Shown: positions 7,134-15,297, counted from the first letter of the stretch. The stretch: DNA of 16,207 nucleotides from an uncultured Prevotella sp. (GCA_946625715.1 CAMOTK010000020.1:1-16207); one strand, 5' to 3'. Numbers and translations are program-made. The notes: generated from the sequence alone by a model not told the origin.

Positions 7134-7625
7134 TCAGTCGTTTAATGTTATAACTTCACAATCGGTGAATTTATTGCCTTCGATGGTCAATCTTATCAGT
7201 GTCCGCTCCTTATGCCAGCCCTGCTGTCCGGCCGCACCTGGGTTGATGTGCAGCAGACCGAGCGTCTTGTCGTATTTGACCTTCAGGATATGAGAGTGTC
7301 CGGCAATGAAGAGTTGGGGCGGATTGGCAAAGAGCGTGCCGCGGATAGAGGGGTCGTAGTTGCCGGGATAGCCGCCGATGTGCTTGATGAGCACGTCGAC
7401 ATCCTCGCACTTGAATCGGTTTTTCTCCGGAAACATCAGGCGCAAGTCGCCACCGTCGCAGTTGCCATAGACGGCCCGCAAGGGCCGGAAGGCCGCCAGA
7501 CGCTCGGCCACTTCCGTCGACCCGATGTCGCCGGCATGCCATATTTCGTCGCACGGTTCGAAGTAGTGCAGGTACTTATCGTCCCAATAGGCGTGGGTGT
7601 CGCTCAGGATACCTATCTTTTTCAT
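7134..7625 (-). CDS. YfcE/MJ0936-family metallophosphoesterase
   Basis: A 163-residue calcineurin-like phosphoesterase of the small YfcE/MJ0936 family. All metal-binding motifs are visible: SDTHAY (Asp9, His11), WHAGDIGS (Asp33), YGNCDG (Asn55), IKHIGG (His82) and AGHSHI (His110, His112). It is expected to bind two divalent metals and cleave phosphodiesters; the natural substrate of this family is generally unclear. Its ATG overlaps the MATE stop by 4 bp (ATGA), so translation is probably coupled to the exporter gene. Confidence 0.93.
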   Translation of the reverse strand: MKKIGILSDTHAYWDDKYLHYFEPCDEIWHAGDIGSTEVAERLAAFRPLRAVYGNCDGGDLRLMFPEKNRFKCEDVDVLIKHIGGYPGNYDPSIRGTLFANPPQLFIAGHSHILKVKYDKTLGLLHINPGAAGQQGWHKERTLIRLTIEGNKFTDCEVITLND

Positions 7626-8977
7626 TGTGCAGGAGAGGTTTTGAATTGTCGCATATATTTAGCCATCACGCCGGCGGCTATGAGTGCGGCAATGCCGTCG
7701 CTGGCCGGCAGCGAAGCCCACACACCGTCGAGCCCGAAGAACAGGGGTAGGACCACGATGAGGGGCACCAGAATGAGCAGCTGGCGCGAGAGTGAGAGGA
7801 AAATGCTGATTTTCACTCGGCCAATGCACTGGAAGAAGTTGGTGACCACGGCCTGGAAGCCAATGAGCGGGAACAACAGCATGTTGACACGGATGCCCGT
7901 TGCCGACATGCTGATGAGCGTCGGGTCGGTGGTGAAGATGCGGGCCATCTGTGTAGGAACGGCCATGGCCAGCAGCCAACCTACGGTGAGCACGGCTGTA
8001 GCCGCCAGGATGGAGAGGTTCAGACAGCGCATCATGCGGCCGTAGTCCTTGGCTCCATAGTTATAGCCTGCTATAGGCTGCATGCCCTGGTTGATGCCCA
8101 TGACGAACATGAAGAACACCATGCCCATAGAGTTGGCTATCGAATAGGCGCCCACGGCCATGTCGCCGCCATACTTGACGAAGCGGTTGTTCATGAAGAT
8201 GACCACCAGACAGGAACAGAGGTTCATGAGGAACGGCGAGATGCCGATGGCGATGATGTTCTTCACGAGGGTGCTCTTCAGCCGATAGATGCCCCGGCGC
8301 AGATGGAGCAGTTCGTTCTTGTTGCTCAGAATCCACATCTGCCAGCACAGGGCCAGCGTCTGCGAAGTCACCGTGGCCAAGGCGGCACCACGGATGCCCC
8401 ACTTGAACCACCACACAAAGGCGATGACGAGCACAATGTTGCACGCCACGGTGAAGAGCGTGGCATACATGGCGTGGCGCGGCTTGCCAGCAGCACGCAG
8501 CACGGCATTCATGCCGAAGTACATGTGGGTAATCATGTTGCCCAACAGGATGACCTGCATGAAAGCACGGCCATAGGGCAGCGTGACGTCGCTGGCGCCG
8601 AAGAAGCGGAGTATGGGGTCGAGGAATACGAGGCAGACCACCATGAAGGCCAGTCCCACGAGCAGGTTGAGCGTCACGGTGTTGCCAAGCAGATGTTCGG
8701 CCGTCTGATAGTCCTTTTGGCCAAGTTTCACACTGATGCAGGTAGAAGCACCCACACCGACAGCCGCTCCAAAGGCGGCACTGAGGTTCATGAAGGGGAA
8801 TGTGATGCCCAGACCGGCAATGGCCTCCGGGCCGACGACCTGCCCAATGACAGAGCGGTCGATAATGTTATACAACGAAGAGGCCGTCATCGCTACGACG
8901 GCTGGCAGGGCATACTGCCAAAGGAGTTTGCCCACCGGCTTCGTACCCAGTTCAAGGGTCTTCTGTTTGTTATCCAT
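7622..8977 (-). CDS. MATE family multidrug/cation efflux protein
   Basis: A 451-residue polytopic membrane protein of the MATE (NorM/DinF) family, with about twelve helices in two similar halves. The N-terminal half opens with LLWQYALPAVVAMTASSLYNIIDRSVIGQVVGPEAIAGLG cut across the first two helices, and the second half has the matching pattern around FFMFVMGINQGMQPIAGYNYGAK. MATE proteins export organic cations or drugs using sodium or proton gradients. I start it at 8977 (MDNKQKT). The frame stays open to an ATG at 9022, but a good promoter -7 box at 8988-8996 lies inside that extension. First gene of the nine-gene operon. Its substrate is not deducible, and I see no special resemblance to Wzx flippases. 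Confidence 0.93.
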   Translation of the reverse strand: MDNKQKTLELGTKPVGKLLWQYALPAVVAMTASSLYNIIDRSVIGQVVGPEAIAGLGITFPFMNLSAAFGAAVGVGASTCISVKLGQKDYQTAEHLLGNTVTLNLLVGLAFMVVCLVFLDPILRFFGASDVTLPYGRAFMQVILLGNMITHMYFGMNAVLRAAGKPRHAMYATLFTVACNIVLVIAFVWWFKWGIRGAALATVTSQTLALCWQMWILSNKNELLHLRRGIYRLKSTLVKNIIAIGISPFLMNLCSCLVVIFMNNRFVKYGGDMAVGAYSIANSMGMVFFMFVMGINQGMQPIAGYNYGAKDYGRMMRCLNLSILAATAVLTVGWLLAMAVPTQMARIFTTDPTLISMSATGIRVNMLLFPLIGFQAVVTNFFQCIGRVKISIFLSLSRQLLILVPLIVVLPLFFGLDGVWASLPASDGIAALIAAGVMAKYMRQFKTSPAQ

Positions 8978-8987
8978 AATTCTGCCT

Positions 8988-9019
8988 GCAAAGTTACTAA
9001 TTTTTTCTGATTTGGCCAA
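8988..9019 (-). promoter_or_regulatory. Promoter of the MATE-to-aminotransferase operon
   Basis: The minus strand has TAACTTTGC at 8996-8988, a full match to the Bacteroidetes -7 box TAnnTTTG. A partial -33 element (TTGG, 9019-9016) lies 19 bp upstream. The predicted transcript start is close to 8984, giving a leader of under ten bases before the ATG at 8977. No other convincing promoter appears in the packed operon, so this may drive all nine genes. Confidence 0.65.
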
Positions 9020-9032
9020 CAATTGCGTAATA

Positions 9033-9064
9033 TTTGGCTGTTTGAAATATTATTTGTAATTTTG
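9033..9064 (+). promoter_or_regulatory. Promoter of the protease-xseA-xseB operon
   Basis: TTTG at 9033-9036 and TAATTTTG at 9057-9064 are separated by exactly 20 bp, matching both Bacteroidetes sigma boxes and their spacing. Transcription should begin near 9068-9070, just before the two candidate start codons at 9077 and 9086. It is divergent from the MATE promoter, with 36 bp between the two -7 boxes' -33 sides and the coding starts only about 100 bp apart. Confidence 0.75.
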
Positions 9065-9085
9065 CACACCGAAAATATGATTCAG

Positions 9086-10504
9086 ATGAAACGACACTTG
9101 TGTATCCTCATGATTCTGTTTTTGTTTTCGACAATCCATGGCATTGCCGACAGCAAAGGCACACGCATTCCCTATCCTGGCGGCAAGTGTTTCATCTATC
9201 GCTACACACTGAAGGACAAGCAGGGGTCTACCTACAGGCTCACCCACCCCACCCGCTGGCTTTCGCAGAAGGCTGTTGAGCGGCGCAAACGCCAAGGGTT
9301 GGCACTCGACACGACCGACTTGCCCGTTTCTCCGAAATACATCAAGCAGTTTGAAAGCCGACAGGCGCAGGTCATCGGCACCAGTCGCTGGCTGAACACC
9401 GTGCTGGTGCGCTCGGCCGACACGACACTGCTCAACAGGCTGAGCACGCTGCCCTGCGTAGAGAAGGCCAAGTGCGTCTGGACGGCACCCGACAGCATTG
9501 AGCGCGGCCCTGTGAAGACGCTCTATCACGAACATTTCACGCACTTGGACTCCACTGCCAATGAGTACTATGGCGCTGCCAAAGAGCAGATAGAGTCGCT
9601 GCGCGGACAACGTCTGCACGACATCGACCTGCGCGGCCAAGGCATGACCATCGCCGTGCTCGACGGCGGTTTCCAGAACGTCGACCGCATACCTTGCTTC
9701 CACAATGCCAACATCGCAGGATGGCACGACTTTGTCTTTCCCAACAGTCCCAGCATCTTCCATGAGACCGACCACGGCACTAAGGTGCTCTCTACCATGG
9801 CCATGAACAGCCAACAGGTGCTGGTGGGCACGGCGCCTGAAGCCCGCTACTGGCTGCTGCGCTGCGAAGACCAGCAGTCGGAACAGGAAGTGGAAGAAGA
9901 CTACTGGACCATGGCGGCCGAGTTTGCCGACTCCTTAGGCGCCGACATCGTCAATTCGTCGCTGGGCTACAACGAGTTCGACCATCACCACCACGACCAT
10001 AAGCTGCAAGAGCTCGACGGCCGGACGGCTTTCATCTCGAGAGCTGCCTCGATGCTGGCGCAGAAAGGCATCATCCTGGTCAACTCGGCCGGCAACTCGG
10101 GCATGGGCCCTTGGAAGAAGATCAACTTCCCGGCCGATGCAGTCGACATTCTGTCTGTAGGCGCCATGACCCATGAGCAGAAGAACGCCTCGTTCAGCAG
10201 CGTCGGTCCCACGCAAGACGGTCGTGTGAAGCCCGACTTGCTGGCTCAAGGCAGTCCGGCAGCGGTCATCTCGGGCCGAGGCATCGTGACGCGCGACATG
10301 GGCACCTCGTTTTCCACGCCCATTGTGGCCGGTCTGGTGGCCTGTCTTTGGCAAGGACTGCGCGATGCAACAGCCCTCGACATCATCCGACTGGTGCGCG
10401 AGAGCTGCAACAATTATGCGCAGCCCGACAACATCTATGGCTATGGTGTGCCAAACTTCTGGCGTGCCTATATGGTGGGAAAGCGAATGAGGAATGAGAA
10501 ATGA
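9086..10504 (+). CDS. Secreted subtilisin-like (S8) serine protease
   Basis: A 472-residue S8 family peptidase. From the ATG at 9086 it begins with a signal peptide (MKRHLCILMILFLFSTIHGIA), then a 150-residue pro or N-terminal region rich in basic residues, then the catalytic domain. The triad is complete: Asp193 in AVLDGGF, His230 in ETDHGTKV and Ser408 in GTSFSTPIVAG, with the oxyanion asparagine in NSAGNSG (Asn337). It ends soon after the catalytic domain (YGYGVPNFWRAY), with no type IX secretion C-terminal domain. Odd: a histidine-rich run DHHHHDH just after the SSLGYNEF segment, and a C-terminus KRMRNEK encoded by a heptamer repeat that overlaps the xseA start. An ATG at 9077 would add MIQ. 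The frame is open to 9023, but that lies upstream of the promoter. Confidence 0.93.
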   Translation: MKRHLCILMILFLFSTIHGIADSKGTRIPYPGGKCFIYRYTLKDKQGSTYRLTHPTRWLSQKAVERRKRQGLALDTTDLPVSPKYIKQFESRQAQVIGTSRWLNTVLVRSADTTLLNRLSTLPCVEKAKCVWTAPDSIERGPVKTLYHEHFTHLDSTANEYYGAAKEQIESLRGQRLHDIDLRGQGMTIAVLDGGFQNVDRIPCFHNANIAGWHDFVFPNSPSIFHETDHGTKVLSTMAMNSQQVLVGTAPEARYWLLRCEDQQSEQEVEEDYWTMAAEFADSLGADIVNSSLGYNEFDHHHHDHKLQELDGRTAFISRAASMLAQKGIILVNSAGNSGMGPWKKINFPADAVDILSVGAMTHEQKNASFSSVGPTQDGRVKPDLLAQGSPAAVISGRGIVTRDMGTSFSTPIVAGLVACLWQGLRDATALDIIRLVRESCNNYAQPDNIYGYGVPNFWRAYMVGKRMRNEK

Positions 10505-10507
10505 GAG
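10486..10507 (+). repeat. Heptanucleotide repeat across the protease/xseA junction
   Basis: Three tandem heptamers, AATGAGG at 10486, AATGAGA at 10493 and AATGAGA at 10500, followed by G. The last unit supplies both the protease stop (TGA 10502-10504) and the xseA start (ATG 10501-10503). In rotated form the units (GAGGAAT, GAGAAAT) differ by one or two bases from the GAGAATK units at 1662-1694. Confidence 0.75.
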
Positions 10508-11727
10508 ATTTGCACTATAGTCTGCTACAGCTGAACCTGATGGTGCGCGACACCATTGAGAGCGAGCTTGCCCAGGAATACTGGGTAGAGACCGAACTGT
10601 CGGAATGTAGGGAGTCGCGCGGCCATTGCTACATGGAGCTCATCGAGAAAGACGAGCGTCTGAGCACGCCTGTGGCCCGGGCTTCGGCCAAGTGTTGGGC
10701 CTCGAAATGGAGCATGCTGAGCCCTTATTTCGAGCGCACCACCGGTCAGAAGCTGCATGCCGGCATGAAAGTGCTGCTCAAAGTCTATCCGCAGTTTCAT
10801 GAGGCTTTCGGCTTCTCATGGATTGTCACCGACATCGACCCCACTTATACCATTGGCGACATGGCCCGACGCCGGCAGGAGATTATCCGACAACTGAAGG
10901 AGGCGGGCGTCTTCGACCTGCAACGCGAACTGCTGTTGCCCCTGTTTTGCCAGCGCATCGCCGTCGTCTCCAGTCAGACAGCCGCCGGCTACGGCGACTT
11001 CTGCAACCAACTGTCTGAGAGCGGCTTTGCCTTTGAAACGCAACTCTTCCCTGCCATCATGCAAGGCGAACAGGTGGAGCAGAGCATCATCGGCGCACTG
11101 AACGCCATCTACGACCGTCAGACGGCGTTCGACTGCGTGGTCATCATCCGCGGTGGCGGTGCCACGGCCGACATGTCGGGCTTCGACACGCTGGCCTTGG
11201 CCGAGAATGTGGCGCAGTTTCCGCTGCCCATCATCACCGGCATCGGTCACGACCGCGACGAAAGCATCCTCGACATGGTGAGCTTCCAGCGCGTAAAGAC
11301 GCCTACGGCCGCCGCACAGTTCCTGATAGAAAACCTCGGTGCTACGCTCGACCGCATAGAACGGGCACAAGAGCGCGTGGTGAACTGCATCACCAACCGG
11401 CTGAGCACGCTCAACAACCAGCTGACTACCCTGCAAGCCCGCATCCCCTCAGCCGCCATCGCGGCCATCACACGCCACGAAGCCCGGTTGCAGAACCTGA
11501 GCTTCCAACTGAAGAGCCTGCCCGAGAAGCAGTTGCAACAACAGCTGCACCGGCTGGAACTGCTCGAACAGCGGGCCAGTCTGCTCGACCCTGCCCTGCT
11601 GCTGAAGCGCGGCTACAGCATCACCTTGCTCAACGGCAAGGCCGTGCGCGATGCCAAGCAGCTGAAGAAAGGCGACATCCTTGAAACAAGAATAGAACAC
11701 GGAACCATCAAATCGGAAGTGATATGA
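10501..11727 (+). CDS. xseA: Exonuclease VII large subunit XseA
   Basis: A 408-residue large subunit of exonuclease VII, which degrades single-stranded DNA to oligonucleotides from both ends. The N-terminal OB-fold covers about residues 5-115, with the linker YTIGDMARRRQEIIRQL. The catalytic domain has RIAVVSSQTAAGYGDF, the glycine-rich IIRGGGATADMSGFD (about 215-229), ITGIGHDRDESILD (245-258) and VKTPTAAAQF. A coiled-coil region follows (about 280-370), then the C-terminal DPALLLKRGYSITL segment. It is shorter than the E. coli protein (456), mainly in the coil. The start overlaps the protease stop as ATGA, and its own stop overlaps xseB in the same way. Confidence 0.97.
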   Translation: MRDLHYSLLQLNLMVRDTIESELAQEYWVETELSECRESRGHCYMELIEKDERLSTPVARASAKCWASKWSMLSPYFERTTGQKLHAGMKVLLKVYPQFHEAFGFSWIVTDIDPTYTIGDMARRRQEIIRQLKEAGVFDLQRELLLPLFCQRIAVVSSQTAAGYGDFCNQLSESGFAFETQLFPAIMQGEQVEQSIIGALNAIYDRQTAFDCVVIIRGGGATADMSGFDTLALAENVAQFPLPIITGIGHDRDESILDMVSFQRVKTPTAAAQFLIENLGATLDRIERAQERVVNCITNRLSTLNNQLTTLQARIPSAAIAAITRHEARLQNLSFQLKSLPEKQLQQQLHRLELLEQRASLLDPALLLKRGYSITLLNGKAVRDAKQLKKGDILETRIEHGTIKSEVI

Positions 11728-11915
11728 AGGAAGACATCAAATACGAAGAGGCCATTGGCGAACTGGAACAGATCGTCAGGCGCATGGAGAGCGGCGAGCT
11801 CGACGTCGATTTGCTCGGCAACCAGCTGAAACGTGCACAGCAACTCATCAAGCTCTGCAAGGACAAACTGACCAAGACAAACGACGAAATCAAGAAAATC
11901 CTTGCCGAAAATTAG
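11724..11915 (+). CDS. xseB: Exonuclease VII small subunit XseB
   Basis: A 63-residue helical protein with the XseB pattern KYEEAIGELEQIVRRMESGELDVD in the first half and LKRAQQLIKLCKDKL in the second. Several copies assemble along the XseA coiled coil in the holoenzyme. Length is slightly shorter than E. coli XseB (80). The start overlaps the xseA stop by 4 bp (ATGA), consistent with coupled expression of the subunits. Confidence 0.95.
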   Translation: MKEDIKYEEAIGELEQIVRRMESGELDVDLLGNQLKRAQQLIKLCKDKLTKTNDEIKKILAEN

Positions 11916-11943
11916 GCAGTTACAATTATTTTGCGTACTTTTG
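11912..11943 (+). promoter_or_regulatory. Promoter of ilvE
   Basis: TACTTTTG at 11936-11943 matches TAnnTTTG, and TTAG at 11912-11915 (one mismatch to TTTG) lies 20 bp upstream. The -33 element overlaps the xseB stop codon. Transcription would start near 11948, leaving a leader of about 30 nt to the ATG at 11980. Confidence 0.65.
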
Positions 11944-11979
11944 CGCTATGAAAGTCAACAAAAACAACCAGATAGAATT

Positions 11980-12996
11980 ATGAAGAATTTAGATTGGGGT
12001 AGTCTGTCGTTCGGCTATATGCCAACAGACTACAATGTGCGATGCTATTATCGCGACGGAAAATGGGGAGAAATTGAAGTCTGCTCTGACGAGTACATCA
12101 AGATGCACATGGCTGCCACCTGCCTGCACTATGGTCAGGAGGCCTTCGAAGGTCTGAAGGCCTATCGTTGCCCCGACGGCAAGGTGCGTCTGTTCCGTGT
12201 GAAGGACAATGCCGAGCGTCTGCAGTCTACCTGCCGTGGCATCATGATGCCCGAAGTGCCCACTGAGCTGTTTGTTGAGATGGCCGAGAAGGTGGTACGC
12301 CTGAATCAGGAGTGGATTCCCACCTACGAGAGCGGTGCCACGCTCTATCTGCGCCCGCTGCTCATTGGCACCAGTGCCCAGGTAGGCGTTCACCCCGCCA
12401 AGGAGTATCTGTTCCTCATCTTCGTCACGCCCGTAGGCCCCTACTTCAAGGGCGGTTTCTCGAGCAATCCCTACGTCATCGTGCGCGACTACGACCGTTC
12501 GGCACCCCTCGGCACGGGTAAGTACAAGGTGGGCGGCAACTATGCGGCATCGCTCTTTGCCAACAACCTGGCCCACGAGAAGGGCTACGCCTGCGAGTTC
12601 TACCTCGACGCCAAGGAGAAGAAGTACATCGACGAGTGTGGCGCAGCCAACTTCTTCGGCATCAAGGACAACACCTACGTGACGCCGAAGTCGACCTCTA
12701 TCCTGCCCTCTATCACCAACCGCTCGCTCATGCAGGTGGCCGAAGACCTTGGCATGAAGGTCGAGCGCCGTCCTATTCCCGAAGAAGAACTGTCGACGTT
12801 CGAGGAAGCAGGCGCCTGCGGCACAGCAGCCGTCATCTCGCCCATCAGCTACATCGACGACCTCGAGACTGGCAAGCGCTATGAATTCGGCGCACAGCCT
12901 GGTCCGCAGTCGAAGAAGCTCTACGACACGCTCCGTGGCATCCAGTATGGCACGATTGAAGACAAACATGGTTGGACAACAGTAGTCATTGAGTAA
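11980..12996 (+). CDS. ilvE: Branched-chain amino acid aminotransferase IlvE
   Basis: A 338-residue fold-type IV PLP aminotransferase that interconverts leucine, isoleucine and valine with their 2-oxoacids, using 2-oxoglutarate/glutamate. Motifs: LHYGQEAFEGLKAYR (49-63), LYLRPLLIGT (122-131), the Schiff-base lysine in KYKVGGNYAAS (Lys183), and DECGAANFF (Glu219). The C-terminal half has GACGTAAVISPI, matching the larger, eukaryote-like BCAT subtype. I start at 11980 (MKNLDWGSL). The frame is open to 11902, but that overlaps xseB and lies upstream of the promoter. Two genes follow closely on the same strand. Confidence 0.96.
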   Translation: MKNLDWGSLSFGYMPTDYNVRCYYRDGKWGEIEVCSDEYIKMHMAATCLHYGQEAFEGLKAYRCPDGKVRLFRVKDNAERLQSTCRGIMMPEVPTELFVEMAEKVVRLNQEWIPTYESGATLYLRPLLIGTSAQVGVHPAKEYLFLIFVTPVGPYFKGGFSSNPYVIVRDYDRSAPLGTGKYKVGGNYAASLFANNLAHEKGYACEFYLDAKEKKYIDECGAANFFGIKDNTYVTPKSTSILPSITNRSLMQVAEDLGMKVERRPIPEEELSTFEEAGACGTAAVISPISYIDDLETGKRYEFGAQPGPQSKKLYDTLRGIQYGTIEDKHGWTTVVIE

Positions 12997-13001
12997 ATAC
13001 T

Positions 13002-13619
13002 ATGGGAACAAATCAAGATTACAAAAACCGCGCCCTTCAGAACCTGACGGGCAACTGGGGCTCAGCAGCCATCGTAACGCTGGTATTCTTCCTGCTTTAC
13101 AGCGGTATCAGCAATTTGATATCAACGTTCTTAGGCACGACCGAAGGCTTAGTCTTCAACATCGTATGGGTTTTATGCCTGATGCCATTGAGTTGGGGCT
13201 ACGTGATAGAGTTCTTAGACTTCACGCGTGGTCAGCAGTTGAGCTGCGGCAAGCTGTTCGACGGTTTCAAGAACGGTCAATGGGGCCGCATATTCACCAC
13301 GTCCCTACTGGTAGTCATATACACCACCTTGTGGACGTTGCTATTCATCATTCCCGGCATCATCAAGAGCTTTTCCTATGCCATGACTTCGTTTGTGCTG
13401 AAGGACCATCCCGAGATGAGCAACAATGCCGCCATCGAAGAGAGCATGCGCCTGATGCAGGGCAACAAGATGCGACTTTTCTGGCTGTTGCTGAGCTTCA
13501 TCGGCTGGGCCATACTCGCCGTCCTGACACTCGGCATCGGTTTCCTGTTGTTATATCCGTATATGGAGACGACATTGGCCCACTTCTACGAAGACTTAAA
13601 AGCAGAAAGAGGTGAGTAA
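13002..13619 (+). CDS. DUF975 family membrane protein
   Basis: A 205-residue integral membrane protein of the DUF975 family, function unknown. It has about five hydrophobic segments (near residues 22-42, 50-68, 97-123, 158-180 and into the tail). The family's conserved middle is clear: [18 protein letters not shown] and [20 protein letters not shown], then [18 protein letters not shown]. It begins 5 bp after the ilvE stop and overlaps the GTG start of trmB by 8 bp, so it is probably read from the ilvE promoter and coupled to trmB. Confidence 0.88.
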   Translation: MGTNQDYKNRALQNLTGNWGSAAIVTLVFFLLYSGISNLISTFLGTTEGLVFNIVWVLCLMPLSWGYVIEFLDFTRGQQLSCGKLFDGFKNGQWGRIFTTSLLVVIYTTLWTLLFIIPGIIKSFSYAMTSFVLKDHPEMSNNAAIEESMRLMQGNKMRLFWLLLSFIGWAILAVLTLGIGFLLLYPYMETTLAHFYEDLKAERGE

Positions 13620-14373
13620 AGGCAAACTGGCAAAGTTCGCCGACATGGCGACCTACGAAAACGTCTTCCAATACCCGTACAGGGCGTTGGAAGATGTTTC
13701 TTTTCCTATACAAGGCCACTGGCACGAGCAGTATTTCCACAACCAGAACCCCATTGTGCTGGAGCTGGGCTGCGGCAAGGGCGAGTACACGGTGGGGCTG
13801 GCCAAGATGTTTCCCGACGTCAACTTCATCGGCGTCGACATCAAGGGCGCACGCATGTGGACCGGTGCCACGCAGGCTTTGCAGGAAGGACTGAAGAACG
13901 TGGCCTTCCTGCGCACCAACATCGAGATTATCGACCGCTTCTTTGCCCCCGGCGAGGTGAGCGAGATATGGCTCACGTTCAGCGACCCGCAGATGAAGAA
14001 CCCGCGCAAGCGCCTCACGAGCACGTGGTTTCTCAACCGCTACCGCCACTTCCTCAGCGACGGCGGCTTCGTGCACGTGAAGACCGACTCCAACTTCCTC
14101 TTCACCTACACCACACTGCTGGTAGAGAAGAACCGTCTGCCCGTGCTGGTGAAGACCACCGACCTCTACGCCACCGCCAGCAAAGACTCTATTGCGGCCA
14201 GCATCCAGACCTACTACGAAGGGATGTGGATGTCGCGTGGCATCAGCATCAAGTATCTGAAATTCTGTCTGCCCCACGACGGCGAGCTCGAGGAGCCCGA
14301 CGTTGAGATTGAACTCGACGACTACCGCTCCTACCATCGCTCGAAGCGCAGCAGCAAAGACACAGCTAAATAA
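13612..14373 (+). CDS. trmB: tRNA (guanine-N7-)-methyltransferase TrmB
   Basis: A 253-residue SAM-dependent methyltransferase that makes m7G46 in the tRNA variable loop. The SAM site is [16 protein letters not shown] (49-64), with [13 protein letters not shown] next. The [15 protein letters not shown] and [10 protein letters not shown] segments are typical of the family. The start is the GTG at 13612: it keeps [15 protein letters not shown], which I recall as conserved in Bacteroidetes TrmB, whereas the first ATG (13645) would remove it. One change from the usual pattern is WLTFSDPQ, with serine (124) where the family normally has proline (TFPDP). It overlaps the DUF975 gene by 8 bp. Confidence 0.95.
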   Translation: MSKGKLAKFADMATYENVFQYPYRALEDVSFPIQGHWHEQYFHNQNPIVLELGCGKGEYTVGLAKMFPDVNFIGVDIKGARMWTGATQALQEGLKNVAFLRTNIEIIDRFFAPGEVSEIWLTFSDPQMKNPRKRLTSTWFLNRYRHFLSDGGFVHVKTDSNFLFTYTTLLVEKNRLPVLVKTTDLYATASKDSIAASIQTYYEGMWMSRGISIKYLKFCLPHDGELEEPDVEIELDDYRSYHRSKRSSKDTAK

Positions 14374-14400
14374 TCATTCTAACACACCTATTATATTATT

Positions 14401-15288
14401 ATGAAAAAGAATTTGCGTTACATCCTTCTTGCAGCATTTGCTTGCTGCCTGACCACTGCTTTTGCAGACGCTGTAGACACCAACTACGAGAAAGACAACA
14501 CGTTCTACGGCACGACACCGTATATCGAACTGGCCAACATGCCCGACCTGGGTGCCTGCATGCCGGCCCATCCCGCCTTCGACAGCCCCGAGTTTGCCAA
14601 CGACATCGTGCGCTACTGCTGGGGTAAGCAGCAGCGCGAGGACGCTGCCCGCGTGGAAGAGGCCATTGCCGACGCCGAGTGGGACGACCTGGAGAAGGTG
14701 TATGCCAACTGGAAAGAGGCTTTCGGACTGACCGTCAGCAAGGAGGCTACTCCGAAAATCTATGCCCTGCTGAACAAGACCCTGCGCACCACCGACCCCA
14801 CCCGTCGTGCCGTGAAGGCCAAGTACAGTCGTCAGCGCCCCTTCGAGCGTTTCAACGACACCATGCCGTCGCACGAAGAAGACGAACTGCGCGGTGAGGG
14901 TAGCTATCCCTCTGGCCACACCCTGCGCGGCTGGACCATCACCCTGATTCTGGCACAGATTGCCCCCACCCGTGCAGCCGAAATCTACAAGCGTGGCATG
15001 GACTACGGTTACAGCCGCGTCATTGTGGGTGCCCACTGGCAGAGCGACGTCGACAACAGCCGCATGGCTGCCAGCCTGCTGTTCAGTGTGCTGCAGACCA
15101 ACGCCGACTTCCAGAACGACATGAAGCTGGCTCAGCAGGAGTATCAGGAGAAGACCGCCACACGCGTACGTCCCCTGAGCGCCGCCAACAAGAGCACTAA
15201 CGCCCAAGTCTACGCCATCGACGGACGTCCCGTCGATGGCCAGACCCACGGCATCGTCGTCAGCGACGGACAAAAGTACATTCAGTAA
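14401..15288 (+). CDS. Secreted class A non-specific acid phosphatase (PAP2 superfamily)
   Basis: A 295-residue exported phosphatase. The signal peptide is MKKNLRYILLAAFACCLTTAFA. The full class A acid phosphatase signature is present: K-x6-RP (Lys139, Arg146), PSGH (170-173) with the nearby catalytic His173, and SR-x5-H-x3-D (Ser205, Arg206, His212, Asp216). It should release phosphate from a range of organic phosphomonoesters in the periplasm or outside. The C-terminus after the fold (about 267-295) has VYAIDGRPV followed by HGIVVSDGQKYIQ, a short tail I recall on many exported Prevotella proteins. It begins 27 bp after trmB and ends 9 bp before mrp. No clear promoter is visible in that short gap. 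Confidence 0.93.
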   Translation: MKKNLRYILLAAFACCLTTAFADAVDTNYEKDNTFYGTTPYIELANMPDLGACMPAHPAFDSPEFANDIVRYCWGKQQREDAARVEEAIADAEWDDLEKVYANWKEAFGLTVSKEATPKIYALLNKTLRTTDPTRRAVKAKYSRQRPFERFNDTMPSHEEDELRGEGSYPSGHTLRGWTITLILAQIAPTRAAEIYKRGMDYGYSRVIVGAHWQSDVDNSRMAASLLFSVLQTNADFQNDMKLAQQEYQEKTATRVRPLSAANKSTNAQVYAIDGRPVDGQTHGIVVSDGQKYIQ

Positions 15289-15297
15289 GCACCGCCC

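Noticed and set aside
7622..8977. Wzx flippase for the surface sugar
   Set aside because: Sequence features are those of MATE drug/cation exporters, and no polymerase or glycosyltransferase genes accompany it.
10420..10504. Type IX secretion C-terminal domain on the S8 protease
   Set aside because: The protein ends directly after the catalytic domain; no beta-sandwich domain or conserved CTD motifs follow.
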